NCBI GenBank assembly: GCA_036002485.1
Contig: DASYTI010000075.1
Span: forward strand, 1-41,968
Source: Candidatus Methylomirabilota bacterium
GTDB lineage: Bacteria; Methylomirabilota; Methylomirabilia; Rokubacteriales; CSP1-6
Reading direction: 5' to 3'
Length of the DNA: 41,968 nucleotides
Part shown: piece after piece, positions 16,279-25,099 of the stretch
Layout of the letters: each line of letters opens with the position of its first letter
How positions within the stretch are numbered: the first letter of the stretch is position 1
Notes under the pieces: generated by a model
Told to the model about the DNA's origin: nothing
The model's input: the letters and a program-made list of their open reading frames with translations, nothing else
Database searches by the model: none
Program-made: the position numbers and the translations under genes

Positions 16279-16713
16279 CCGAGCGACGGCTGCTTGCGGC
16301 ACCCCAGCGGCACCCGGGTTCTTGTCGTGACGCGCAGTGCGCGCGCAGGCAGGTCTGGCTCACATTCCCATTCGTGGGAGAAGCCCGCGCCGCGTAGAGG
16401 TTCGCATCCCTTCAAGTGGAAACATCCAGCCTTTGGGTTTATGAGGGGAATTCGTAGCCCTGCGACAACCAACCTCGCCTAGCTAGCAAATTCGGGCGCC
16501 TGAGGTGGCTCTCACGTGACGGTTCCCGACGCGATTGGCGCGACTATTCTGGACAGAAATCGAAGAGATGCTCTGGTGGCAACACGCAATCCGATGCGAA
16601 TCGCAGACTTACAGGGGGCCTCCGTGTGGCACGGGGACTGCGTGCTCTGGATTGGTATGGCCGATGTAGACCGGCCGAGAGATCGAACCAATCCAAGATT
16701 GTGGGAGGTTCAA
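16279..16713. other. Non-coding stretch of about 435 bases, no gene recognised
   Basis: Base composition is visibly less G+C-rich than the neighbouring genes. It holds a hairpin TCCCA-TTCG-TGGGA (16366-16379), which may end the CMD transcript although no T-tract follows. An open frame through 16516-16713 merges into the next gene but shows no protein-like character before its signal peptide. I could not match the stretch to a known riboswitch. Confidence 0.4.
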
Positions 16714-17112
16714 ATGATGCGCCTGCGGACATTGGCGTTTCTGTTGCTCGCGGGTCTGATTTTCATTCCGGCTGGGCAAAGCAGTGCACAGGTCAAGTAC
16801 GTGGACGAGCAGGGCAACACGCACTACGTGCAGCTGGATTCGATGGTGCCAGAGCAGTACCGGGCGAAAGCTAAGCCCATCGGCCGGCTGCCGACGGTTC
16901 GCGCCGAAGGCGCGCAGGGCGGCAGACCGTACACTGGTCTATACGGCTCATACGGCGGTAATAGCGGCCCGTCGAGGGTGGATCGAGAGGACGAGGCGAA
17001 CGCGCAGCGCATGCGGAGCGCGGCTGAGCAGAACCTCCAGCAGAAGCGTGAGGACAAGGCCAGGCAGGACGAATTCAATCGCTGCGTGGGGACCAAACGA
17101 ACTTGCTTCTAA
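16714..17112 (+). CDS. Secreted DUF4124-type hypothetical protein
   Basis: The 132-residue protein begins at ATG 16714, eight bases after GGGAGG. It has a signal peptide (MMRLRTLAFLLLAGLIFIPAGQSSA). The mature N-terminus VKYVDEQGNTHYVQLDSMVPEQYR is a DUF4124-like motif, also seen in the aspartic protease at 668. The remainder is Gly/Ser-rich, then a charged helix (REDEANAQRMRSAAEQNLQQKREDKARQDEFNRCVGTKRTCF) with two cysteines near the end. A longer frame upstream is unlikely to be translated. The function is unknown and the location is probably periplasmic. Confidence 0.7.
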   Translation: MMRLRTLAFLLLAGLIFIPAGQSSAQVKYVDEQGNTHYVQLDSMVPEQYRAKAKPIGRLPTVRAEGAQGGRPYTGLYGSYGGNSGPSRVDREDEANAQRMRSAAEQNLQQKREDKARQDEFNRCVGTKRTCF

Positions 17113-17153
17113 CAGCAGTCCAACGTCTCCTGCTCCAACACGGAGGGCGAGCG

Positions 17154-17264
17154 ATGAGCGCCCGCCGTCTCAACCCGATGGACGAGTCCGCGATCGTCCA
17201 GTGCGTGCTTGCCTCTTTCATGGTGATAGGCGTGATGGTCTACCTTATCGGTATCTCATGGTGA
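17154..17264 (+). CDS. Very small single-pass membrane protein
   Basis: ATG 17154 has GGAGG seven bases upstream. It encodes 36 residues, MSARRLNPMDES followed by one hydrophobic helix with MVIGVMVYLIG, ending at TGA 17262-17264. The gene follows the DUF4124 gene by 41 bases. A 38-base duplication of its last part follows it directly. It may be a genuine membrane microprotein; the evidence is the ribosome-binding site, the helix and the positive-inside N-terminus. Confidence 0.45.
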   Translation: MSARRLNPMDESAIVQCVLASFMVIGVMVYLIGISW

Positions 17265-17295
17265 TGGGCGCGGTGATTTACCTTATCGGTCAGAC
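17220..17295 (+). repeat. Tandem 38-base duplication encoding a membrane-helix segment
   Basis: Units 17220-17257 and 17258-17295 begin ATGGTGAT and share CTTATCGGT. They translate as MVIGVMVYLIG and MVMGAVIYLIG. The second unit lies one frame step after the stop of the small membrane gene and opens its own reading frame. Confidence 0.6.
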
Positions 17296-17315
17296 CAGGG
17301 ACCGCCCCGGCACGC

Positions 17316-17498
17316 TCAGGCGGGCTCAGCGACCGGGCGCCAGTGCTCCTCGATCCGATCGATCAATCCCTTCTCATCCTTGACGAGCTTCTTGCTGAAG
17401 TCCCAACCCGCACCGGGCGACATATCCTTCTCGGCTCTGGCCTCGTGGGGCTGGGTGGAATCGCATGGAGACAACACCGCCACAAGGCCTAGCAGCAT
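17316..17498 (-). CDS. Possible small lipoprotein
   Basis: Read from the complementary ATG at 17496-17498, this gives 60 residues: a hydrophobic start MLLGLVAVL, a weak lipobox-like LSPC, then a charged tail (KDMSPGAGWDFSKKLVKDEKGLIDRIEEHW). It has no recognised family and only modest support. It sits in a segment full of gene fragments, so it may itself be a remnant. Confidence 0.3.
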   Translation of the reverse strand: MLLGLVAVLSPCDSTQPHEARAEKDMSPGAGWDFSKKLVKDEKGLIDRIEEHWRPVAEPA

Positions 17499-17598
17499 CG
17501 ACAGGACGGTGTCGTCCCCGCGAGCGTCGAGCCCCCTCGCCGCTCGTGGTGTTTTCAGAAGCGCCTTGGGAATCACGCGCAGGGATCAAGCGTTCTTT

Positions 17599-17629
17599 TA
17601 AGGAAGTCTTCGCCCGACCGCATGAGCTC
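17599..17629 (+). pseudogene. Short relic of the 5' part of a CMD/AhpD-like gene
   Basis: About 29 bases nearly identical to 15748-15777 in the CMD gene (encoding KEVFARxHEL) occur here with nothing of the rest of the gene. The fragment abuts the truncated end of the deacetylase-like relic on the other strand, which marks a rearrangement junction. Confidence 0.5.
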
Positions 17630-17630
17630 A

Positions 17631-18090
17631 CCAGCTCGTTCGTGAGGAAACCAGCTCCCGACCGGAAGCGTCGCACGGGCGCGCGCCGGCCCACTGAGCG
17701 TACGCGTCGAGTGAGAAGCGGGTGGAAGAGGCGATCTGCTGGGCATCGTCAAAGTCGTGAACCCAGACGCGCCGCTGCGCGCACAATCGGATCGAGTGTG
17801 CGTGCACGCCGAAATAGTCTCCCCTCCCTTCCAGATGATCCATGCGGTCGGGGTATGTCGCGAGGACGTGATCAGGCCGACCGTATACTTCCGTGATCTG
17901 CGGATCCGTTCGGAAGTATCAGCCGAACCTCGGGATCCGGCCGGACCGTTCGGCCAAGCTCGTCCGCAATTGTTGGGCGAACTCGAACATCGCGGCGTAG
18001 CCTGCCCAGTCGGCGGGATCCGACCGTGAGAGCTGAAACGCGTCGGGTTCTACGTCGAAGCTCAGGAAGGCGGGTATTTGCCCTCGTGGC
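17631..18090 (-). pseudogene. Broken polysaccharide-deacetylase-like gene
   Basis: On the minus strand one frame reads IPAFLSFDVEPDAFQLS... AERSGRIPRFG, then TGA at 17929-17931, then YFRTDPQITEVYGRPDHVLA... YFGVHAHSIRLC... WVHDFDD... FSLDAYAQW. The interrupted residue looks like Trp (TGG to TGA). Near 17690 the sense continues in another frame as RRFRSGAGFLTNELVSS. The D-V-E-P-D start and G-V-H-x-H motif are those of NodB-like deacetylases. One nonsense change, one frameshift and loss of the C-terminal part make it a pseudogene. No start codon with a ribosome-binding site is evident. Confidence 0.6.
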
Positions 18091-18135
18091 CATCCTCGCG
18101 TACCGGCACGGAATGGATCCACGCCTGACCGCCCG

Positions 18136-18420
18136 TCAGCGCGGCCGCGGCGGCGGCTCGGCGGGGAAGCTCGCTCGGCCCCGCACGATGATCTCGAACA
18201 CCTCGTGGCCCCCGGCGGAGCACAGCCCTTCTTCCAGAATCTCGCATTGCCCTTTGCGGAGGACGGCATAGAGGAATCTCGCGAGATGGACGTGCTGCTC
18301 GGGCTTGACCTTGGCCGCCGCGGCCAGATGGGCGACGCAGTAGCCGAGGGGAAGACTTCCCGGCAGCTGACGCTGCAGCACCGCCAGGACTCGTTCCTCC
18401 TGCGACCGTGACAGCACCAT
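18136..18420 (-). CDS. Small hypothetical protein
   Basis: This 94-residue protein has the composition of a folded cytoplasmic domain and third-position G+C like its neighbours: MVLSRSQEERVLAVLQRQ, then CVAHLAAAAKVKPEQHVHLARFLYAVLRKGQCEILEEGLC, ending with FEIIVRGRASFPAEPPPRPR. Helix spacing is reminiscent of a winged-helix or DprA-tail-like fold, but I do not recognise the family. It is isolated between the deacetylase relic and the DUF2127 gene, all on the minus strand. Confidence 0.5.
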   Translation of the reverse strand: MVLSRSQEERVLAVLQRQLPGSLPLGYCVAHLAAAAKVKPEQHVHLARFLYAVLRKGQCEILEEGLCSAGGHEVFEIIVRGRASFPAEPPPRPR

Positions 18421-18587
18421 GGGTCGCGCGCTACCGCGCTGCGGGTGACGGCGTCATGAGCAAGATGGTCCTCCGCTCGGAGAACAGCAAGATCAAGGCC
18501 ACGCGACAAGACCACGCACAATCAGCCGGTTAGACGGCGCGTGGGCGAGGCTCTGACGGAGAAGGTCAGAGGAAGTGACGTGGGGCC

Positions 18588-19073
18588 TCAATGGACGCCG
18601 GCGGGTCTCCCGCGACGCAAGAGGACGATGAGATACCCCACGATGGCGAGATTGATGGCGATGACGATCAGCCGCGTCAAGGTCACGTGTCTCGACAGCT
18701 CGTAGAGCTCGAGCGGGATGAACGAGCCCGTGACGATGACGGTGAAGTATTCGGCCCAGCGCTGTCGAAGCAGGAGCCCGATGCCTTCCGTCAGCAGCAA
18801 CGCGGCATAGCAGAAGGTGCCGAGGCTGATGGCTTTCAGCTTGCGGTCGTCAACAGAGAGGAGCCTCGTCAGCACACGATCGGCATAGCGATTGTCCGGG
18901 TCTACGTGGACGTGCTCGAACCACCCGGCGACCACGTCGGCCACATCCTTGTGCAGCATGTGCAGCGCTCCGACACCGACGGCCACCAGCATGAGGCCCT
19001 TGGCGAGCTTGAAGCCGCCGATGACCCAGAGGGCCCTAGGGCCCGAGCGCATGAAGGTCCTCGACTTTTGCAT
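18588..19073 (-). CDS. DUF2127 family membrane protein
   Basis: The 161-residue protein starts at the ATG complement 19071-19073 (MQKSRTFMRSGPRALWVIGGFKLAKG). It has about four membrane segments (residues 15-40, 80-100, 105-125 and 130-150). The ALWVIGGFKLAKGLMLVAVGVGALHMLHKD start and the WAEYFTVIVTGSFIPLELYEL segment are characteristic of DUF2127. The family has no established function. A longer frame extending to 19214 would overlap glmS and lacks similarity, so it is rejected. It diverges from glmS across 130 bases. Confidence 0.82.
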   Translation of the reverse strand: MQKSRTFMRSGPRALWVIGGFKLAKGLMLVAVGVGALHMLHKDVADVVAGWFEHVHVDPDNRYADRVLTRLLSVDDRKLKAISLGTFCYAALLLTEGIGLLLRQRWAEYFTVIVTGSFIPLELYELSRHVTLTRLIVIAINLAIVGYLIVLLRRGRPAGVH

Positions 19074-19166
19074 GGGTCGAGAGTAGCAGAGGCTCGCCGA
19101 GCGCCTGGCACGCTCTGCCGCGAATCTCGCGGATTTCCCGCGAGAAACTGACCGCGCCAGGAACTC

Positions 19167-19203
19167 CCGGCCGACGGCCGGATGATGATATTCTGACCAG
19201 GCC
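19167..19203 (+). promoter_or_regulatory. Palindrome and -10-like element before glmS
   Basis: CCGGCC-GAC-GGCCGG (19167-19181) is a perfect palindrome directly upstream of GATATTCTGA (TATTCT at 19189-19194), a plausible -10. The glmS ATG is at 19204. It could be a repressor site for the glmS-pel run. No glmS ribozyme-like structure is recognised here. Confidence 0.35.
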
Positions 19204-21032
<1,829 letters not shown>

Positions 21033-21036
<4 letters not shown>

Positions 21037-21494
21037 CGCGTCCGACCGCCGACGGCATCTTTTCCATGACGAGCGAGGCGGGAGAGCTCGTCCGCCTCCG
21101 GAAGTGGCTGCGCGAGGAGCTCGAAGGGCATGGCCTCCCGCGCCCCGACCAGTCGAACCTGCTCCTGGCCGTGGGTGAGCTCTGCAACAACTCGATCCAG
21201 CACGCCTATGAGGGTCAGTCCGGAAAGCCCATCCGTGTCTCCGTGCGGGCCTCCGAGGAGGCGCTGACGATAGAGGTCGAGGACTTCGGCAAGCCCTTCG
21301 ACGCCGAGCAATACGAGGCGCCGAACCTGGAGGCCGTGCCCGACCACGGATACGGTATCTTCCTGGTGAAGACGATTGCCGATAACCTCTCCGTGGACAT
21401 TGCCCGGGAACGCGGCACCCGGTGGACCATCGTCAAATACCGCCCCGGCCGTGGTCCTGCGGCCGGTAAAGAGGGCGGGGCGCCCCGTTCGTGA
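21033..21494 (+). CDS. RsbW-like anti-sigma/serine kinase (HATPase_c_2)
   Basis: This 153-residue protein is a GHKL-fold serine kinase of the anti-sigma type. The N box is LAVGELCNNSIQHAYEG, the G1-like motif VEDFGKPFD, and the G2-like motif HGYGIFLVKTIAD. RsbW/SpoIIAB-type proteins bind either a sigma factor or another target, and phosphorylate a STAS antagonist. The ATG at 21033 overlaps the glmS stop. The likely STAS partner follows 12 bases later. No sigma factor gene is seen next to it, so the output target is open; some partner-switch systems act on non-sigma targets. Confidence 0.88.
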
Positions 21495-21506
21495 GCGGAG
21501 GAGAGC

Positions 21507-21842
21507 ATGGACATTGATGTGACCCAGTCCAGTGAGGTGACCGTGGTCGCGCCGAAAGGCGACCTGGACATGGCGGCCGCGGACCAGGTGAAGCGGACGC
21601 TCGGCGGGCTCATCGGGAAGGGTCAATCCCGGCTCGTCATGGATCTGGGCGGCGTGGGTTATATCGACAGCTCGGGCATGGGCGTGCTCGTCGCGGCCAT
21701 GAAGCAGGCTCGTGCCGCGGGCGGTGACGTCCGGCTCTGCGGGCTGCAGGAGGACGTCCGCGCCATCTTCGAGATGACCCGCCTGATCAAGGCCATGAGC
21801 GTCCACCCGACACGTCAGGAGGCGCTCGCCTCTTGGCGCTAG
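21507..21842 (+). CDS. STAS-domain anti-sigma factor antagonist (RsbV/SpoIIAA-like)
   Basis: The 111-residue single STAS domain has the phosphorylation motif YIDSSGMGVL, in which Ser56 corresponds to the serine phosphorylated by RsbW-type kinases. GGAGGAG precedes the ATG. Unphosphorylated antagonist would bind the RsbW-like kinase encoded just upstream, and the PP2C protein encoded at 14333 is a candidate activating phosphatase. The stop at 21842 is followed at once by the second copy of the ~190-bp repeat and then pelA. Confidence 0.92.
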   Translation: MDIDVTQSSEVTVVAPKGDLDMAAADQVKRTLGGLIGKGQSRLVMDLGGVGYIDSSGMGVLVAAMKQARAAGGDVRLCGLQEDVRAIFEMTRLIKAMSVHPTRQEALASWR

Positions 21843-21846
21843 GTGG

Positions 21847-22027
21847 CTCGGAGGAGGGCTCCGCCCCCCTTCCGGAGCCTCCCCCCGACGCAGTGCGAGC
21901 CGGAGGACGTCGCGGGGCTGGGGCCCTGCCGTCCGAGGCGAGCAATCTGAGAATTGCGCCGGCGAAGCCGGCGCTCGAAGCAGAACATTCCCGGTCGGGA
22001 GGACATGCGAACTACTCGAAGAGACCG
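21847..22027 (+). repeat. ~190-bp interspersed repeat, copy 2 (family B)
   Basis: It matches the reverse complement of 15500-15690. The conserved hairpin is GCGCCGGC-GAA-GCCGGCGC (21956-21974). The copy ends (ATGCGAACTACTCGAAGA) exactly where the signal peptide of the pelA hydrolase gene begins. It contains ATG 22005 with a perfect GGGAGGAC ribosome-binding site, but that frame stops after eight codons at 22029-22031. Confidence 0.85.
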
Positions 22028-22039
22028 CTAGGCCGCCGG

Positions 22040-22885
22040 CTGCTCGCCGTCACCTTGGCGATCATGTCCGGCGGCACCGCATGGGCCGACCCATCGGCCA
22101 CCGGCCCTCTCGGCGGCATCAAGACCTGGGCCGTCTACTATGGGGCAGCGCCCGAGACGGCTGCCGATCTCGCCCGTTTCGACCTCGTCGTCCTCGATCC
22201 CACCCGGCACCCTCCGCTGAACAACGTGAAGAGCCACGGCGCTTTGCTGCTCATGTATGTGAGCTTGGGTGAGGTCAATATCCACTCTCCGGCCTATCCG
22301 TCCATCGCCGCCGAGCCGTGGGTTCTCGCTCCCAATCCGAACTGGCCCGAGACGCGGCGACTCGACCCGCGCGCACCGGCCTATGAGCGCTGGCTGCTCG
22401 AGCAGGTGGTGCCGGCGGCCCTGACGGGCCCGGTCAACGGGCTCTTTCTCGACACCGCGGATACGCCCATCGAGCTCGAGCGCGCCGAGCCGGGACGCTA
22501 CGGTGGGGCGACCGCGGCGCTCGAGCGGGTGCTGGGCGTCCTGCACCGGGCGCATCCACGAGCGCTGCTCGTCCTCAACGGCGGGCTGCCCCTCGTCGAG
22601 CGTGGCCGCCCCATGCTGGCCGGCGTGGCGGTCGAGTCGATCTGGACCGAGTACGATTTCAAGGCCCGGCGGTATCGGGCCCGCGCCCCCGGCGCGGCGC
22701 GCGAGCGCGCGGGAGCCCTCCGACGCGTCACCGCGCTCGGGCTGCCCGTGCTGGCTCTGGAGTACGCTCCGCCCGATGACCCCGCCTGGACGCAGAGCCT
22801 GATCCGCGAAGCCCGAGCCGCGGGCCTCATTCCCTATATTTCTACGATCGGACTGGACAAAGTTTTCACTCAGACGCTACGCTAG
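22040..22885 (+). CDS. pelA: PelA-type glycoside hydrolase half (GH114/GH166-like), exported
   Basis: This is the N-terminal hydrolase module of PelA as a separate protein, about 280 residues. The TIM-barrel segments seen are KTWAVYYGAAPETAADL, FDLVVLDPTRHPP, LLMYVSLGEVNIHS (candidate catalytic Glu), NGLFLDTADTP, LLVLNGGLPLVE, VAVESIWTEYDF and VLALEYAPPDDP. PelA hydrolase cleaves alpha-1,4 N-acetylgalactosamine-containing Pel in the periplasm. RRLLAVTLAIMSGGTAWA is a signal peptide. The start is uncertain: the open frame extends up through the repeat to TTG 21833, overlapping rsbV; CTG 22040 and ATG 22064 are alternatives; the best ribosome-binding site drives ATG 22005, which is out of frame. 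The coordinates use CTG 22040 as a minimal start. The deacetylase half follows after six bases. Confidence 0.82.
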   Translation: MLAVTLAIMSGGTAWADPSATGPLGGIKTWAVYYGAAPETAADLARFDLVVLDPTRHPPLNNVKSHGALLLMYVSLGEVNIHSPAYPSIAAEPWVLAPNPNWPETRRLDPRAPAYERWLLEQVVPAALTGPVNGLFLDTADTPIELERAEPGRYGGATAALERVLGVLHRAHPRALLVLNGGLPLVERGRPMLAGVAVESIWTEYDFKARRYRARAPGAARERAGALRRVTALGLPVLALEYAPPDDPAWTQSLIREARAAGLIPYISTIGLDKVFTQTLR

Positions 22886-22891
22886 GGGCCG

Positions 22892-25099
22892 ATGCCCGAG
22901 GCGGTGCTATCCCGGCGCGCCCTGCTGAAGGGGACATTGGCGACGGGAGCACTGACCCTGGGTCCGCGCCCCGCCGCCGGGGGACGCCGCGCCGAAGTGA
23001 CGCCGGCCGATGGCGAGCTGCCTCGACGGGTCCTCGCCCTCTACAAGTCCGCTGAGCTCTACAATGCCGTCGAGGGCGCCCGCCCCAAGACGGCCTGGCT
23101 CAACGAGGTCCACGCCTGGGCCCAGATGCCGCTCAACTGGCTCGGGCTCGTCGTCGACTACCACGACGTCACGCGTGGCCTCCCCGATGAAGCCCAGATG
23201 GACCGCTACCGTGGCGTGCTGACCTGGTACCAGACCGAGGAGATCGACGACCCCCTCGGCTATCTCCAATGGCTGGCCGCACAGATCCGCGCGGGCCGCC
23301 GCGTCGTGATCCTCGGCAACCTCGGGGCGTATCGAGATCGCAACACCCTCAAGACCCCCGGATTGGACGAGATCTCCCTGGCCCTCATGCCCACCGGTCT
23401 CGAGTTTCGTGGCCGCTGGACGGGCAACTCGCGAGTCATCGAGCTTCGCCAGAAGAATGCCGCCATGGTGGAGTTCGAGCGAGCGTTGCCGCCCGCCCTG
23501 CCGAACTACTATCAGGTCGTCTCGCGCCGAGCCGACAACCGTATTCACCTCACGATTGGCCGCAAGGACGCGCCCGACTCGGACAGCCACCTGGTCGTGA
23601 CGGGCCCGTGGGGGGGCTTCGCGGGGGACGATTATGTCCGCTACCAGCAGGCCGTGCCCTATGCCGCGCCGAGGGCCGGGGGCAGCGCGCGCGTGGACGC
23701 CTCCTACCAGCAGCTCGAGGCCTTTCGCACGCGCTGGTGGATCAACCCCTTCGCCTTCTTCGAGGCGGCCCTGGGCCTCGAGGACTGGCCCCGGCCCGAT
23801 GTCACCACGCTCAATGGCCGGCGCCTCTTCTACAGCCACATCGACGGCGACGGCATGCGCAATGTCTCGGAGGTGCGGCCCCAGGCCCTGTCCGGCGAGA
23901 TCATTCACGACGAGATCCTCGCCAAGGTGCCGCTGCCCGTCTCCGTCTCGGTCGTGGTGGCCGAGGTCGATCCCGAGCTCCTGGGCTCGGCACGAACCCA
24001 GGCCCTGGCGCGCGCCATGTTCGCCCTGCCCAATGTCGAGGCGGCCAGCCATTCCTTCACGCACCCTCTCGACTGGGAGCGGCGCACGCGAAGCTTCGAT
24101 CTGCCGCGCCTGCCGTACTCCGTGGAGACGGAGATCGCGGGCTCCGTCCGCTACATCGACGAGCGGCTCCTGCCCCGCGGCAAGCGCGTCCGGCTCTTCC
24201 AGTGGTCGGGGTCGACACGGGTGACCGAGGAGGCTCTGGCTCTCGTGGAGCGACTGGGGCTGCCGAACATCAATGGCGGCGATTCCATGTTCGATCGCGA
24301 GTGGCCCTCCTATACGAAGGTGGCCCCGCTCGGGCGCCAGGTCGGGAAGTACTGGCAAAGCTACACGTCAGCGGCCAACGAGAACCTGTACACGAATCTC
24401 TGGGCCGGGCCCTTCTACGGCTTCCGTCACGTCCTCGAGACCTTCAAGAGCACCGAAACCCCGCGCCGGGTCAGCCCCGTCAATGTCTACTATCACTTCT
24501 ACTCGGGCGAGCGCGTGGCCTCGCTGGCCGCCCTGCGTGTCGTTTACGAGTGGGCGAGGCGACAACCGGTAGCTCCGGTCTTCACCAGCGAGTATCTCGC
24601 CATGGTGGAGGGCTTCCGCACGGCCCGCGTCGCTCGCGCGGGCGCGGGGTTTCGTGTCTGGGATCATGGCGCGCTCCGGACTATTCGGTTCGACGCGGGT
24701 CGGTTCGACGCTGGTCGATTCCACGGCGGCCCCGCGGCCGTGGACATGGCGAGGTCACGCGGGGTGCTGGGCTTCACCCGCCATCAGGGCTCGCTCTACG
24801 TCCACCTCGAAGGATCGGGTGAGGCGCTCATCGTGCTCGCCGCCACGCCCGGCCCCGGTCCCTATCTGGCGAACGCCAGCCACCGCGTGTCCCGGTGGCA
24901 GCCGAAAGACCTCAGCTTCAAGATCGACGGAGTCGGCGCCAAGTCCGCGGAGATCGGAGGCCTGCGGGCGGGGGAGGAGCGGCAGGTCGAGATCATCGGA
25001 CGCGAAGCCACGCGCCGCGTGCGTGCCCGCGTCTCGAGCGACGGCCTCCTCGCGCTCTCCCTCGGCGACAGCCCGGAAATCCAGGTCCGCGTCCAGTGA
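22892..25099 (+). CDS. pelA: PelA-type polysaccharide deacetylase half, Tat-exported
   Basis: The 735-residue protein carries the C-terminal functions of PelA. The N-terminus SRRALLKGTLATGALTLG is a twin-arginine-like signal. Residues about 45-300 include a flavodoxin/Rossmann-like region (RRVLALYKSAE, YRGVLTWYQTEEID, RRVVILGNLGA). The deacetylase metal site is HIDGDGM with Asp318 and Asp320, plus HSFTH with His387 and His391, the NodB-like D-D-H-H set known for PelA (CE18). A beta-rich C-terminus contains a short RFDAG-RFDAG-RFHGG repeat at about 600-615. It would deacetylate nascent Pel in the periplasm, giving the cationic polymer. The stop overlaps the GTG of the TPR gene. Confidence 0.9.
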   Translation: MPEAVLSRRALLKGTLATGALTLGPRPAAGGRRAEVTPADGELPRRVLALYKSAELYNAVEGARPKTAWLNEVHAWAQMPLNWLGLVVDYHDVTRGLPDEAQMDRYRGVLTWYQTEEIDDPLGYLQWLAAQIRAGRRVVILGNLGAYRDRNTLKTPGLDEISLALMPTGLEFRGRWTGNSRVIELRQKNAAMVEFERALPPALPNYYQVVSRRADNRIHLTIGRKDAPDSDSHLVVTGPWGGFAGDDYVRYQQAVPYAAPRAGGSARVDASYQQLEAFRTRWWINPFAFFEAALGLEDWPRPDVTTLNGRRLFYSHIDGDGMRNVSEVRPQALSGEIIHDEILAKVPLPVSVSVVVAEVDPELLGSARTQALARAMFALPNVEAASHSFTHPLDWERRTRSFDLPRLPYSVETEIAGSVRYIDERLLPRGKRVRLFQWSGSTRVTEEALALVERLGLPNINGGDSMFDREWPSYTKVAPLGRQVGKYWQSYTSAANENLYTNLWAGPFYGFRHVLETFKSTETPRRVSPVNVYYHFYSGERVASLAALRVVYEWARRQPVAPVFTSEYLAMVEGFRTARVARAGAGFRVWDHGALRTIRFDAGRFDAGRFHGGPAAVDMARSRGVLGFTRHQGSLYVHLEGSGEALIVLAATPGPGPYLANASHRVSRWQPKDLSFKIDGVGAKSAEIGGLRAGEERQVEIIGREATRRVRARVSSDGLLALSLGDSPEIQVRVQ

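Noticed and set aside
16516-16713. N-terminal extension of the DUF4124 protein from ATG/GTG codons near 16516
   Set aside because: It would place the signal peptide inside the protein; the ATG at 16714 has a good ribosome-binding site and directly precedes the signal sequence.
17929-17931. In-frame TGA in the deacetylase-like sequence as another selenocysteine or as a Trp codon
   Set aside because: The context (RFG-stop-YFRTDP) suggests Trp was replaced, not Cys. The gene also has a frameshift and truncation, and TGA clearly ends many intact genes here, so code reassignment is not supported.
19082-19203. A glmS ribozyme or a sigma-54 promoter upstream of glmS
   Set aside because: No ribozyme-like core was recognisable in 130 bases. 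The TGGCAC at about 19109 has the wrong distance to a GC for a -24/-12 promoter.
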